Made by a program: the position numbers and the translations under genes. DNA of 64,000 bases from JAJFJD01 sp965228695 (GTDB lineage Bacteria > Pseudomonadota > Alphaproteobacteria > UBA8366). The DNA is taken from the NCBI GenBank assembly GCA_965228695.1, contig CBDDIB010000002.1, positions 248,001 to 312,000 of the forward strand. Direction: 5' to 3'. Numbering within the stretch: the stretch's first letter is position 1; every line of letters begins with the position of its first letter. Shown here one piece after another: positions 1-8,122 of this stretch. The notes under the pieces are model-generated. The model worked only from the letters and a program-made list of their open reading frames with translations. It was not told the origin of the DNA and made no database searches.

Positions 1-99
1 CGCGCGCCCCGGCAAATTCCGCGCGAAGACGGCGCCTTCGTCGAGTGCCACATCTACGACGACGATGAGGCGGTGACGACCAAACCAGAAGCAGCATGA
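1..99 (+). CDS. 3' end of an upstream gene (partial, unidentified)
   Basis: Reading frame 1 is open from the first base and ends at a TGA at 97-99, giving a 32-residue C-terminal tail that is acidic in the middle (three consecutive Asp). The stop overlaps the ATG at 96 of the next gene as ATGA, the usual sign of translational coupling, which supports this being a real coding tail. Too little is present to name a family. Confidence 0.5.
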   Translation, partial: RAPRQIPREDGAFVECHIYDDDEAVTTKPEAA

Positions 100-848
100 T
101 GCGGCGGGCCGGATCGATAGGGGTTCGGTTTCTTCTTCTCGGCCTGCTGATGCTGAGTCCCGCCGCGAAGGCATTCGCCGAAGCGGTCGATCTCGCGCTG
201 GTGTTGGCCGTCGACTCCTCCGAAAGCATCGACAACGAAGAGGTCAAGCTGCAGCGCGAGGGATACATCTCGGCGATCAAGGATGCCGGCATCCTGCATG
301 CGATCCAGAAGGGCAAGCACGGCAAGATCGCGCTGGCGTATTTCGAATGGGCCGATGTGAACAATCAGAGGCTGCTCATCGATTGGACAACCGTTTCCGA
401 CGAGGCGAGCGCCGTTGCGTTCGGCGATCGGCTGAAAGCATCGCCGATTCTGGACGGTCACTTTACGTCGATCAGTTCGGCGATCAGCTACGCAATGACG
501 CTGCTGGATAACAATCCCTATAAGACCAAACGCCGCGTCATCGATGTTTCCGGCGATGGGCGCAACAACAACGGCCCGCCGCTGGCACAGATGCAGGCCG
601 AGGCCGTCAAACGTAAGATCACGATCAACGGTCTGCCGATCGTCAACGACCGGGATCGCCAATATTCCGGCCTGCCGCCGGACGACATCGAAAGCTATTA
701 CCGTAAGAACGTGATCGCCGGGACCAACGCGTTTATCGTCGTCGCAAAGAATTTCGAGGATTTCGAGCGGGCGATTATCCGCAAGCTCATGCGCGAGATC
801 GTCGACGCCGGCCCACACCAGGATTTCGCCGATGCGCAACGGCCCTGA
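96..848 (+). CDS. DUF1194 / VWA-like secreted protein
   Basis: This 250-residue protein has an N-terminal signal peptide (hydrophobic stretch at about residues 11-22, Ala-rich cleavage region near 23-30). A von Willebrand factor A-like fold follows directly, with the MIDAS metal-binding motif DSSES at residues 40-44. A second acidic/Gly motif (DVSGDGRNNNG) lies near residue 150. The length and this arrangement match the DUF1194 family of alphaproteobacteria, whose function is not established; a periplasmic metal-dependent adhesion or assembly role is only inference. The start ATG overlaps the stop of the preceding frame, so the two genes probably share a transcript. The next gene begins 23 bases downstream on the same strand. 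Confidence 0.85.
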   Translation: MMRRAGSIGVRFLLLGLLMLSPAAKAFAEAVDLALVLAVDSSESIDNEEVKLQREGYISAIKDAGILHAIQKGKHGKIALAYFEWADVNNQRLLIDWTTVSDEASAVAFGDRLKASPILDGHFTSISSAISYAMTLLDNNPYKTKRRVIDVSGDGRNNNGPPLAQMQAEAVKRKITINGLPIVNDRDRQYSGLPPDDIESYYRKNVIAGTNAFIVVAKNFEDFERAIIRKLMREIVDAGPHQDFADAQRP

Positions 849-871
849 TCCTTTACGCTAGAGGACACCCC

Positions 872-1978
872 ATGCTCGACCAGACCGACACACCCTATAT
901 TCCGAAAGCAAGTGACGATTGGGACCGGGCGACGCCGCAGGACCTTGGCTTCGATGCCGGCAAATTAACCGAGGCGGTCGATTACGCGCGTTCCGTCGAA
1001 ACGCTCTGGACGCGCGATCTGGACCGGCCGGTCGCGGACATGATGCACGAACCGGCGCCGTACAACGCCAAGGTCGGCCCAACCAAGGAACGGGGTGAGC
1101 AGAGCGGGCTGATTCTGCGGGGCGGCCGGATCGCCGCCGAATGGGGCACGACCGACCGCGCCGACATGACGTTCAGCGCGACCAAGAGCTACCTCGCGAT
1201 CTGCTTCGGGCTTGCCTGTGACCGGGGGCTCATCCCGGACGTCCACGCGCCGGCCCGCGACCTGGTCGACAACGGCTGCTTCGAGTCCCCGCAAAACCGC
1301 GACATCACGTGGCATATGCTGTTCCAGCAGACCAGCGAGTGGAGCGGTGAATTGTGGGGCAAGCCGGACTGGCTGGACCACCACCGGCACACGGACAAGA
1401 AAGGCACCAAACGCGAGATGAAGGAGCCCGGCAGCCATTGGGAATACAATGACGTGCGGGTGAACTTGGCAAGCCTCGCGCTGTTGCATGTCTGGAAGCG
1501 GCCGCTGCCGGACGTGCTGCGCGAATACATCATGGATCCGATCGGCGCCTCCGACACTTGGGAATGGCACGGCTACGAAAATTCGTGGGTCGAGATCGAC
1601 GGCAAGAAGATGCAGTCGGTGTCGGGCGGTGGGCATTGGGGCGGCGGCCTGTTCATCAATACCTTCGATCACGCCCGGGTCGGCTTGCTGATGCAGCGCC
1701 GGGGCAACTGGGGCGGCACGCAACTGCTGTCGGAAGACTTCATCGCGAAGGCGCTGGAACCCTGCCCGCATAACCCGAACTACGGCTATATGTTCTGGCT
1801 GAACGGTCCGCGCGAACGCGGCCCCAGCGCACCGGTCAGCAGCTTCTTCCTGGCCGGGGCCGGGTTCAACGTCGTCTGGATCGATCCGGACCACGACCTC
1901 GTCACGGTGCTGCGCTGGGTCCAGAAGGAGAAAGCGGACGGCGTCTACAACCGTATTCTGGCCGCCCTGTCCGGCTAG
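872..1978 (+). CDS. Serine hydrolase, beta-lactamase-like fold
   Basis: The 368-residue product belongs to the class C beta-lactamase / penicillin-binding esterase superfamily. The nucleophile motif SxxK is visible as SATK at residues 102-105, preceded by the usual strand. A Tyr-Asn-Asp triplet at about 192-194 sits where the YxN motif is expected, and a Gly-rich segment (HWGGGLF) near residue 252 follows. I see no signal peptide, so a cytoplasmic esterase, amidase or lactone hydrolase is more likely than a cell-wall enzyme. The substrate cannot be read from sequence. The ATG follows an AGAGGA ribosome-binding site by a few bases. Confidence 0.85.
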   Translation: MLDQTDTPYIPKASDDWDRATPQDLGFDAGKLTEAVDYARSVETLWTRDLDRPVADMMHEPAPYNAKVGPTKERGEQSGLILRGGRIAAEWGTTDRADMTFSATKSYLAICFGLACDRGLIPDVHAPARDLVDNGCFESPQNRDITWHMLFQQTSEWSGELWGKPDWLDHHRHTDKKGTKREMKEPGSHWEYNDVRVNLASLALLHVWKRPLPDVLREYIMDPIGASDTWEWHGYENSWVEIDGKKMQSVSGGGHWGGGLFINTFDHARVGLLMQRRGNWGGTQLLSEDFIAKALEPCPHNPNYGYMFWLNGPRERGPSAPVSSFFLAGAGFNVVWIDPDHDLVTVLRWVQKEKADGVYNRILAALSG

Positions 1979-2010
1979 ATACCGCCGCCCAACCGCACCG
2001 AGGAAAGCCG

Positions 2011-2466
2011 ATGGAACCACCCTACACAGGCGGCTGCCAATGCGGCGCCGTCCGCTACGAGATCACGGCAAAGCCGCTCACCCTGTATGCCTGCCATTGC
2101 ACGGATTGTCAGAAACAGTCCGCCAGCGCCTTCGGCATGACCTTCCGGATTAAAGGCGAGTCGCTCGAGATCACCAAGGGCACGACCCGGGAATGGCACA
2201 CGGTCGCGGACAGCGGGAACGCCAAGGTCGCTCATTTCTGCGGCGATTGCGGGACGCGGCTCTACAACGCACCGGCGCGGCATCCCGGCGCCTTGTCGAT
2301 CAAGGCCGGGACCCTCGACGATACCAGCTGGCTCCAGCCGGTCGGCAGCGTCTGGACGCGCAGCGCCCAGCCTTGGGTCGCGGTCCCGCCGTCCCCCTTG
2401 AACCACGGGACGCAACCGGACTCGATGCAGCGCTTCGTCGACGCCTGGCAGGACCGGAACGGCTAG
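2011..2466 (+). CDS. GFA-family zinc protein
   Basis: The 151-residue protein carries the GFA (glutathione-dependent formaldehyde-activating enzyme-like) pattern: CQCGAV near residue 9, CHCTDC near residue 29 and CGDCG near residue 77. Together these give the cysteine set for two zinc sites. Members are annotated by homology to Gfa, but most have no demonstrated activity on S-hydroxymethylglutathione, so the family name should not be read as a function. It follows the serine hydrolase on the same strand by 32 bases and converges with the glutathione transferase gene. Confidence 0.88.
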   Translation: MEPPYTGGCQCGAVRYEITAKPLTLYACHCTDCQKQSASAFGMTFRIKGESLEITKGTTREWHTVADSGNAKVAHFCGDCGTRLYNAPARHPGALSIKAGTLDDTSWLQPVGSVWTRSAQPWVAVPPSPLNHGTQPDSMQRFVDAWQDRNG

Positions 2467-2487
2467 TCCCGCATTCGGCATCGGCTT

Positions 2488-3117
2488 TTACGGCATGGGC
2501 ATGTCGCCGACCTTCTTCGGCACGTCGTAGCCGCGCTGAACCGCCGGCCGGTTGGCGATGTCGGTGTACCAACGCTTCACGTTGGGGAAATCGTCGAGGT
2601 CGATGGTCTGCCACTCGAAGCGGGAAATCCACGGCCAGGTCGCGATATCGGCGACCGAATACTCGCCCGCAAGGAATTCATGGTCGGCCAAACGCTTGTC
2701 CATCACGCCGTAAAGCCGCTTCGCCTCTTTCAGGAACCGTTCCTCGGCATAGGCGCTCTTACCTTGATTGAAGCGCACGAAGTGATGCACCTGTCCGCAC
2801 ATCGGGCCGACGCCGCCCATCTGCCACATCAGCCATTCGATCGCCGACCAGCGCGCTTTCTCGTCGCTCGGCAGCAGCTTGCCCGTCTTCTTCGCGAGAT
2901 AGAGCAGGATCGCACCCGATTCCATCATCGCCGTGCCGTTGTCGTTATCGACGATCGCGGGGATCTTGTTGTTCGGCGCGATCTTCAGGAAATCCGGCGC
3001 GAACTGCTCGTCCTCGCCGATGTTGACCGCATGCACGGTATACGGAAGCTCGAGTTCCTCCAAGGCGATGGAGACCTTGCGGCCGTTCGGGGTGGTCCAG
3101 GTGTATAGATCGATCAC
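2488..3117 (-). CDS. yfcG: Nu-class glutathione S-transferase (YfcG-like)
   Basis: The 209-residue protein has an N-terminal thioredoxin-like domain (about 1-80) and a helical C-terminal domain. The start MIDLYTWTTPNGRK closely resembles the TPNG active-site loop of E. coli YfcG, where a Thr/Asn pair contacts glutathione. The cis-Pro motif NKIPAIV and the ESGAILLYL helix are also present. YfcG-type enzymes act as disulfide-bond reductases with bound GSSG and have weak classical transferase activity. The gene symbol is given by resemblance. It is read toward the GFA gene and is cytoplasmic (no signal peptide). Confidence 0.88.
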   Translation of the reverse strand: MIDLYTWTTPNGRKVSIALEELELPYTVHAVNIGEDEQFAPDFLKIAPNNKIPAIVDNDNGTAMMESGAILLYLAKKTGKLLPSDEKARWSAIEWLMWQMGGVGPMCGQVHHFVRFNQGKSAYAEERFLKEAKRLYGVMDKRLADHEFLAGEYSVADIATWPWISRFEWQTIDLDDFPNVKRWYTDIANRPAVQRGYDVPKKVGDMPMP

Positions 3118-3213
3118 GGGGTGTTTTCTCCCTCTCAGCGGCGTGCGGGCACGAACTGCGACGCTCGCCGGTTTTTCGATAAGCGATTAATGCTAGAACA
3201 GGGCGGTGATGAT

Positions 3214-4005
3214 TCAAACGATGGTCTTGATACGCCCGCCGTCGACACGCCAGATGCTGCCGGTGCAATAGCCGGAATTCTCGCCGCACAGGAATGCCGC
3301 GACAGCCCCAAATTCCTTCGGATCGCCGAACCGGCCCGCCGGGATGCCTTTCACCCGCTCCGCCAGCACCTCTTCCGGCGTGATGCCGAGCCGCTTCGCG
3401 TTGGTCTCCGCAGATCCGCGGGACCGGTCGGTGAGGATCGTGCCGGGTGCGACGATATTCACCGTCACCCCGTCCTTGGCCACCTCGTTCGCGAGCGTCT
3501 TGGTATAGTTGACCACGGCGCCGCGCAACGTGTTCGACAGCACCATGTTGTGCAGCGGCTCTACGTTGCCCGACGATCCGATGGTCAGGACGCGGCCCCA
3601 TTTCTGCTCGACCATGGCCGGCACCAACCGGCTGGTGATGTGGATGATGCTGACCACCATCTTCTGGAACTGATCGACCAGCACCGATTCGTCGAGATCG
3701 CGGGCGAAGCCCAGCGGCGGACCGCCGTGATTGTTCACCAGGATATCGACCCCGCCCAGCGCCGCGACCGCTTCGTCCGCCAGCGTATCCATGTTCTCGG
3801 ACGACGATACGTCGCCCAACAGCGGCACGGTCTTCGAGCCGGTTTCCGTGCCGATCGTCTCCGCCGCCTCGGCGGCGCGGTCCATGCTCGAACTGCTGAC
3901 CGCGACCGACACGCCTTCGCTTGCCAGCGCATGCGCCACCGCGAAGCCAAGTCCCTTGCTGGCGCCCAATACAAGCGCCCGTTTTCCCGCAATGCCTAAA
4001 TCCAT
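3214..4005 (-). CDS. Atypical short-chain dehydrogenase/reductase
   Basis: The frame starting at 4005 gives 263 residues and has a good ribosome-binding site (GGAAGGGA) upstream; the frame is open further upstream but without support. The NAD(P)-binding Rossmann motif GASKGLG and the NNHGGP motif are clear, as is the C-terminal PAGRFGDP segment. The classical catalytic pair is not. Aligning the following helix (Thr-Lys-Thr-Leu-Ala-Asn-Glu) puts Ser where the Tyr of YxxxK should be and Arg where the Lys should be. This matches a known SDR subgroup with an S-N-x-L-R signature, whose activity is unclear. Confidence is high for the fold and low for any reaction. Confidence 0.88.
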   Translation of the reverse strand: MDLGIAGKRALVLGASKGLGFAVAHALASEGVSVAVSSSSMDRAAEAAETIGTETGSKTVPLLGDVSSSENMDTLADEAVAALGGVDILVNNHGGPPLGFARDLDESVLVDQFQKMVVSIIHITSRLVPAMVEQKWGRVLTIGSSGNVEPLHNMVLSNTLRGAVVNYTKTLANEVAKDGVTVNIVAPGTILTDRSRGSAETNAKRLGITPEEVLAERVKGIPAGRFGDPKEFGAVAAFLCGENSGYCTGSIWRVDGGRIKTIV

Positions 4006-4251
4006 GCGACGGGTCCCTTCCTGGAAGTCAATTCGGATTAAGTCTCGTGGTTCTATGATACTCGCCGGCGGCTCCCATGCACGCCTTCTGTTCAGGCCCG
4101 ATGTCACGAGAATCCGCAGCGCTATTGCGCAACGCCGCCACGCGGTTAATGATACGGCCTGACGATCGACCCTGCCGCAGCGGGGGCCGGTCGCTCTCCA
4201 TGCCGCAAGATTGACCCAGCCGCCGTCAGGCGACCCAGGAACGGTTCCTTT

Positions 4252-6348
4252 ATGACGAAAGACAGTCCCGCGCCGCGGCTCGCCATCGATATCGGCGGCA
4301 CCTTCACCGATGTGGTTCTCGACCGCGGCGACGACCTAACGACCGCCAAGGTCCTGACCACGCCGGATGCGCCGGAGCAGGGCGTGATGGCGGGCATCGA
4401 TACGGTGCTGCAGGATACGGGGACCGATCCCGCCGCCGTCGGCTTGGTCATCCACGGCACGACGCTGGCCACCAACGCCATCCTTGAACGCAAAGGCGCG
4501 GTCACGACCCTGATCACGACGGAAGGATTTCGCGACGTCCTCGAGATCGGATACGAGAGCCGATACGACCAATACGACGTTCAGATCGAGAAACCCGTTC
4601 CGTTGGTCCCGCGCGCGCGCCGGCTTACCGTTGCGGAACGGGTCGATGTGCACGGCGCGGCGCTGCTCCCGCTCGACGAGGCGGCCGTGACGGCACTCGT
4701 CCCTACCATCGAGGAGTTGGGTACCGAGAGCGTCGCGATCGGGTACCTGCACGCCTACGCCAACCCGGATCACGAACGCCGCACACGGGATTTGATCGCC
4801 GCGGCACTGCCGGATCTCTCGATCTCCCTTTCCAGCGAGGTCTGCCCCGAGGTCCGCGAATACGAGCGCCTGACCACCACCGCGGCGAACGCTTACGTAC
4901 GACCGGCGATGGCACGCTATCTCGGCCGCATGCGCGACCAGCTCACCGCGCAGAAATTCCAATGCCCGGTCCTGTTGATGACGTCCGGCGGCGGGCTGAC
5001 GACACTGGAGACGGCGCAGCGCTTCCCGATCCGGCTGGTCGAATCCGGGCCGGCCGGCGGCGCGATCCTCGCCTGCCAGGCCGCGGCGGAAGCCGGATTG
5101 GCTAAGGTCATCTCCTTCGACATGGGCGGGACGACCGCGAAAATTTGCCTGATCGAGGACCATCAGCCGCATAAAGCACGCGAGTTCGAGGTGGACCGCG
5201 CCGCCCGGTTCCTGAAAGGCAGCGGCCTGCCGCTCCGCATCCCGGTCATCGAGATGGTGGAGATCGGGGCCGGCGGCGGATCGATCGCCCGGCTCGATGC
5301 GCTCAACCGCATCACGATCGGCCCCGACAGCGCGGGCGCCGATCCCGGACCCGCCGCCTATGACCGCGGCGGCGACCGGCCGACGATCACGGACGCGGAC
5401 ATCCTGCTCGGCCGGATCGACCCCGGACATTTCGCCGGCGGCAAGCTGACCCTCGCACCGGACCAATCGGACGCGACGATCAAACGCGACATCGGCGAAC
5501 CGCTCGCTCTGTCGCCGGCGATGGCCGCCTACGGCATCACCGAGATGGTCGACGAAACGATGGCGAACGCCGCGCGCGTCCATGCCGTGGAACAGGGCCG
5601 TGTCGCAGCCGACCACGCCATCGTCGCCTTCGGCGGTGCCGCCCCGCTGCACGCCGCAAGGCTGGCGGATAAACTCGGTATCGACACAATCGTCGTGCCC
5701 ACAAACGCGGGTGTCGGTTCGGCGGTCGGCTTCCTGACCGCACCGGTCGCATATGAGGTGGTGCGCAGCCGGAACATGCGACTGCGGCAGTTCGACCCGA
5801 CGCTGATCAATACGATCATCGACGAAATGCAGGCGGAAGCGGCCGCCGTCGTGGACGCCGCAGCCCCCAACGCCAAAACGACCGAACAGCGCATCGCCTA
5901 CATGCGCTACGTGGGGCAGGGACATGAGATCGTCGTGCCGCTGCCGACCCGGCCGCTGACCGATGCCGACGCGGAAACCCTGCAAGCGGAATTCGACCGG
6001 CAGTATGAAGCGCTGTACCGGCGCACGATCCCGACCGCCGAGGTGGAGGTCCTGACCTGGGGGCTCACGTTGTCCACGATCACGGCGGCGCCCGAACCGT
6101 TCGGCGAAAGCCCGCCATGCGATGCCCCGCCGCCGGCCGCGACGCGCCCGCTTTTCGACGCGGAAGCGGACCGGGACATCGACATCCCGCTCTTCCGCCG
6201 CCTCGACCTTGCCCCAGGCATGACAATCGAGGGGCCAGCCATTGTCGCGGAAGACGAAACATCCACCTTTCTAAACAGCCGGTTCGATGCAACGATCGCG
6301 GCGAACGGATACCTTATCCTGCACCGGAAGAAGGAGACCGCGGCATGA
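4252..6348 (+). CDS. hyuA: HyuA: hydantoinase/5-oxoprolinase subunit A (first copy)
   Basis: The 698-residue protein begins with the ASKHA-type phosphate-binding motif DIGGTFTD (residues 13-20), followed by the HGTT segment and a second Gly-rich phosphate loop (SFDMGGTTAK near residue 290). It is typical of HyuA, the ATP-dependent subunit that with HyuB opens hydantoin or 5-oxoproline-type lactam rings, or carboxylates substrates in related enzymes. The exact substrate is unknown. Its TGA overlaps the ATG of the hyuB gene (ATGA), so the two subunits are translationally coupled. The 246-base gap upstream, divergent from the SDR gene, probably contains the promoters of both. Confidence 0.9.
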   Translation: MTKDSPAPRLAIDIGGTFTDVVLDRGDDLTTAKVLTTPDAPEQGVMAGIDTVLQDTGTDPAAVGLVIHGTTLATNAILERKGAVTTLITTEGFRDVLEIGYESRYDQYDVQIEKPVPLVPRARRLTVAERVDVHGAALLPLDEAAVTALVPTIEELGTESVAIGYLHAYANPDHERRTRDLIAAALPDLSISLSSEVCPEVREYERLTTTAANAYVRPAMARYLGRMRDQLTAQKFQCPVLLMTSGGGLTTLETAQRFPIRLVESGPAGGAILACQAAAEAGLAKVISFDMGGTTAKICLIEDHQPHKAREFEVDRAARFLKGSGLPLRIPVIEMVEIGAGGGSIARLDALNRITIGPDSAGADPGPAAYDRGGDRPTITDADILLGRIDPGHFAGGKLTLAPDQSDATIKRDIGEPLALSPAMAAYGITEMVDETMANAARVHAVEQGRVAADHAIVAFGGAAPLHAARLADKLGIDTIVVPTNAGVGSAVGFLTAPVAYEVVRSRNMRLRQFDPTLINTIIDEMQAEAAAVVDAAAPNAKTTEQRIAYMRYVGQGHEIVVPLPTRPLTDADAETLQAEFDRQYEALYRRTIPTAEVEVLTWGLTLSTITAAPEPFGESPPCDAPPPAATRPLFDAEADRDIDIPLFRRLDLAPGMTIEGPAIVAEDETSTFLNSRFDATIAANGYLILHRKKETAA

Positions 6349-7988
6349 GCGGCAGCAGCGCGATGGACACGATCCGCATGCAGGTCATGTGGAACCGGCT
6401 GATCGCCGTCGTCGAGGAACAGGCCCAGACGCTGATCCGCACCGCGTTCAGCCCGATCGTCCGCGAATGCGGCGACCTCTCGGCGGGCGTTTTCGACCGG
6501 CAGGGCCGAATGCTGGCGCAGGCGGTGACCGGCACCCCCGGACACGTCAACTCCATGGCCGAGTCCGTGCATCATTTCATCCGTCACTTCCCGTTGGATA
6601 CGATGTCGGAAGGCGACATCTACATCACCAACGATCCGTGGATGGGGACGGGCCATCTCAACGATTTCGTGCTGACCACACCCTGCTTTCGCGGGGGCGA
6701 GTTGGTCGCGCTGTTTTCCTGCACGTCGCATCTGACCGATATCGGCGGCATCGGCACCGGGCCGGACGGCACCGACGTCCATATGGAAGGCATCTATATT
6801 CCGATGCTGAAACTCGCCGACCGCGGCGTGATGAACGAGACCTTATTGGCAATGGTGCGCGCCAATACGCGCCAACCGGTCGAGTCCGAGGGCGACGTCT
6901 ATTCGCTGGCCGCCTGCAACGACATTGGCTGCACCCGTCTGGTCGAGATGATGGACGAGTTCGAGTTGGACTCGTTGGATGTGCTGGCGGACTACATCTG
7001 CACGTCGTCCCGCGACGCGGTGAAGGCCGAGATCGCGAAACTGCCGAACGGCACCTACCGCAACAGCATGCGGATCGACGGGTATGACGGCTCGCTGGAC
7101 TTGGTCGCCGCACTGACGATCGACGACACCGGCATTTCGGTCGACTATGACGGCACGTCGCCGATGTCGCGTTACGGCGTGAATGTGCCGTCAGCCTACA
7201 CCACCGCCTATACGAGTTTCGGCCTCGGCTGCATCGTGTCGCCGAAGATCCCGAACAATGCCGGCTCCCTGTCGCCGTTCACGGTGACGGCGCCCGAGGG
7301 CTCGATCCTCAACGCCCCGTATCCCGCCGCCGTCTGCACGCGCCATGTGATCGGCCAGATGCTGCCGGACGTGGTGTTCGGCTGCTTGCAGCAGGTCGCC
7401 CCCGATCTCGTACCGGCCGAGGGCGCATCTTGTTTGTGGAACCTCACCTTCCGCGGCGAGACCGACCGCGGCAGCAACGAAAGCACACTGTTCGCCGTCA
7501 CCGCCGTGACCAACGGCGGCACCGGGGCCCGGCCCAACAAGGACGGACTGTCCGCCACCGCCTATCCCAGCGGCGTCAAGGGTACGCCGGTCGAGATCAA
7601 CGAATCGGTCGCGCCGGTCATCTTCTGGCGGAAGGAATTTCGTCCCGATTCCGGCGGTGCCGGCGAATTCCGCGGCGGACTGGGTCAGGTGCTCGAAATC
7701 GAGAGCGCAATCGGCAAGGACTTCGAAATGCTGGCCGCCTTCGACCGGATCGAACATCCGGCGCGGGGCCGCAACGGCGGACGGGACGGCGACCACGGCG
7801 CGGTTTATCTGAAGTCGGGCAAACGCCTGAAAGGCAAGGGAACCCAGCGAATCGAAGCCGGCGAACGCCTCGTCATCCACACCCCCGGGGGCGGCGGATT
7901 CGGCGACCCGGCCGCGCGCGATCCCGACAGGCAAGCCGGGGATCACCGGGATGGCTTGGCCACTGCATCGGCCGCCGGCGACGATTAA
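6345..7988 (+). CDS. hyuB: HyuB: hydantoinase/5-oxoprolinase subunit B (first copy)
   Basis: The 547-residue product starts at the ATG overlapping the hyuA stop; an in-frame extension upstream lies inside hyuA and was discarded. Early motifs (IVRECGDLSAGVFD, the MWNRL start, ITNDPWMGTGHLND) and the C-terminal RKEFRPDSGGAGEFRGG signature are those of the HyuB family. The final Gly-rich segment (HTPGGGGFGDP) is also diagnostic. The protein forms the catalytic assembly with HyuA in the cytoplasm. About 135 bases separate it from glnS. Confidence 0.9.
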   Translation: MSGSSAMDTIRMQVMWNRLIAVVEEQAQTLIRTAFSPIVRECGDLSAGVFDRQGRMLAQAVTGTPGHVNSMAESVHHFIRHFPLDTMSEGDIYITNDPWMGTGHLNDFVLTTPCFRGGELVALFSCTSHLTDIGGIGTGPDGTDVHMEGIYIPMLKLADRGVMNETLLAMVRANTRQPVESEGDVYSLAACNDIGCTRLVEMMDEFELDSLDVLADYICTSSRDAVKAEIAKLPNGTYRNSMRIDGYDGSLDLVAALTIDDTGISVDYDGTSPMSRYGVNVPSAYTTAYTSFGLGCIVSPKIPNNAGSLSPFTVTAPEGSILNAPYPAAVCTRHVIGQMLPDVVFGCLQQVAPDLVPAEGASCLWNLTFRGETDRGSNESTLFAVTAVTNGGTGARPNKDGLSATAYPSGVKGTPVEINESVAPVIFWRKEFRPDSGGAGEFRGGLGQVLEIESAIGKDFEMLAAFDRIEHPARGRNGGRDGDHGAVYLKSGKRLKGKGTQRIEAGERLVIHTPGGGGFGDPAARDPDRQAGDHRDGLATASAAGDD

Positions 7989-8122
7989 GCGGAATCCACC
8001 GCCCGATTCCGCCCCTATGCCGCGCATACCGCTTGGCGCGGCCGTCATTTTCTGGCAGAGAATGCCGCCACCGGCCGACATCCGCGACGGGTCGCCGGCA
8101 ATCGCAGCGGAGCAACACGGTT

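Noticed and set aside
4336..5985. 549-residue open frame opposite the first hyuA
   Set aside because: Antisense shadow with no domain or start support.
7430..8122. In-frame N-terminal extension of glnS
   Set aside because: It overlaps the hyuB coding region, is rich in Arg, and the GlnRS family begins at the chosen ATG.
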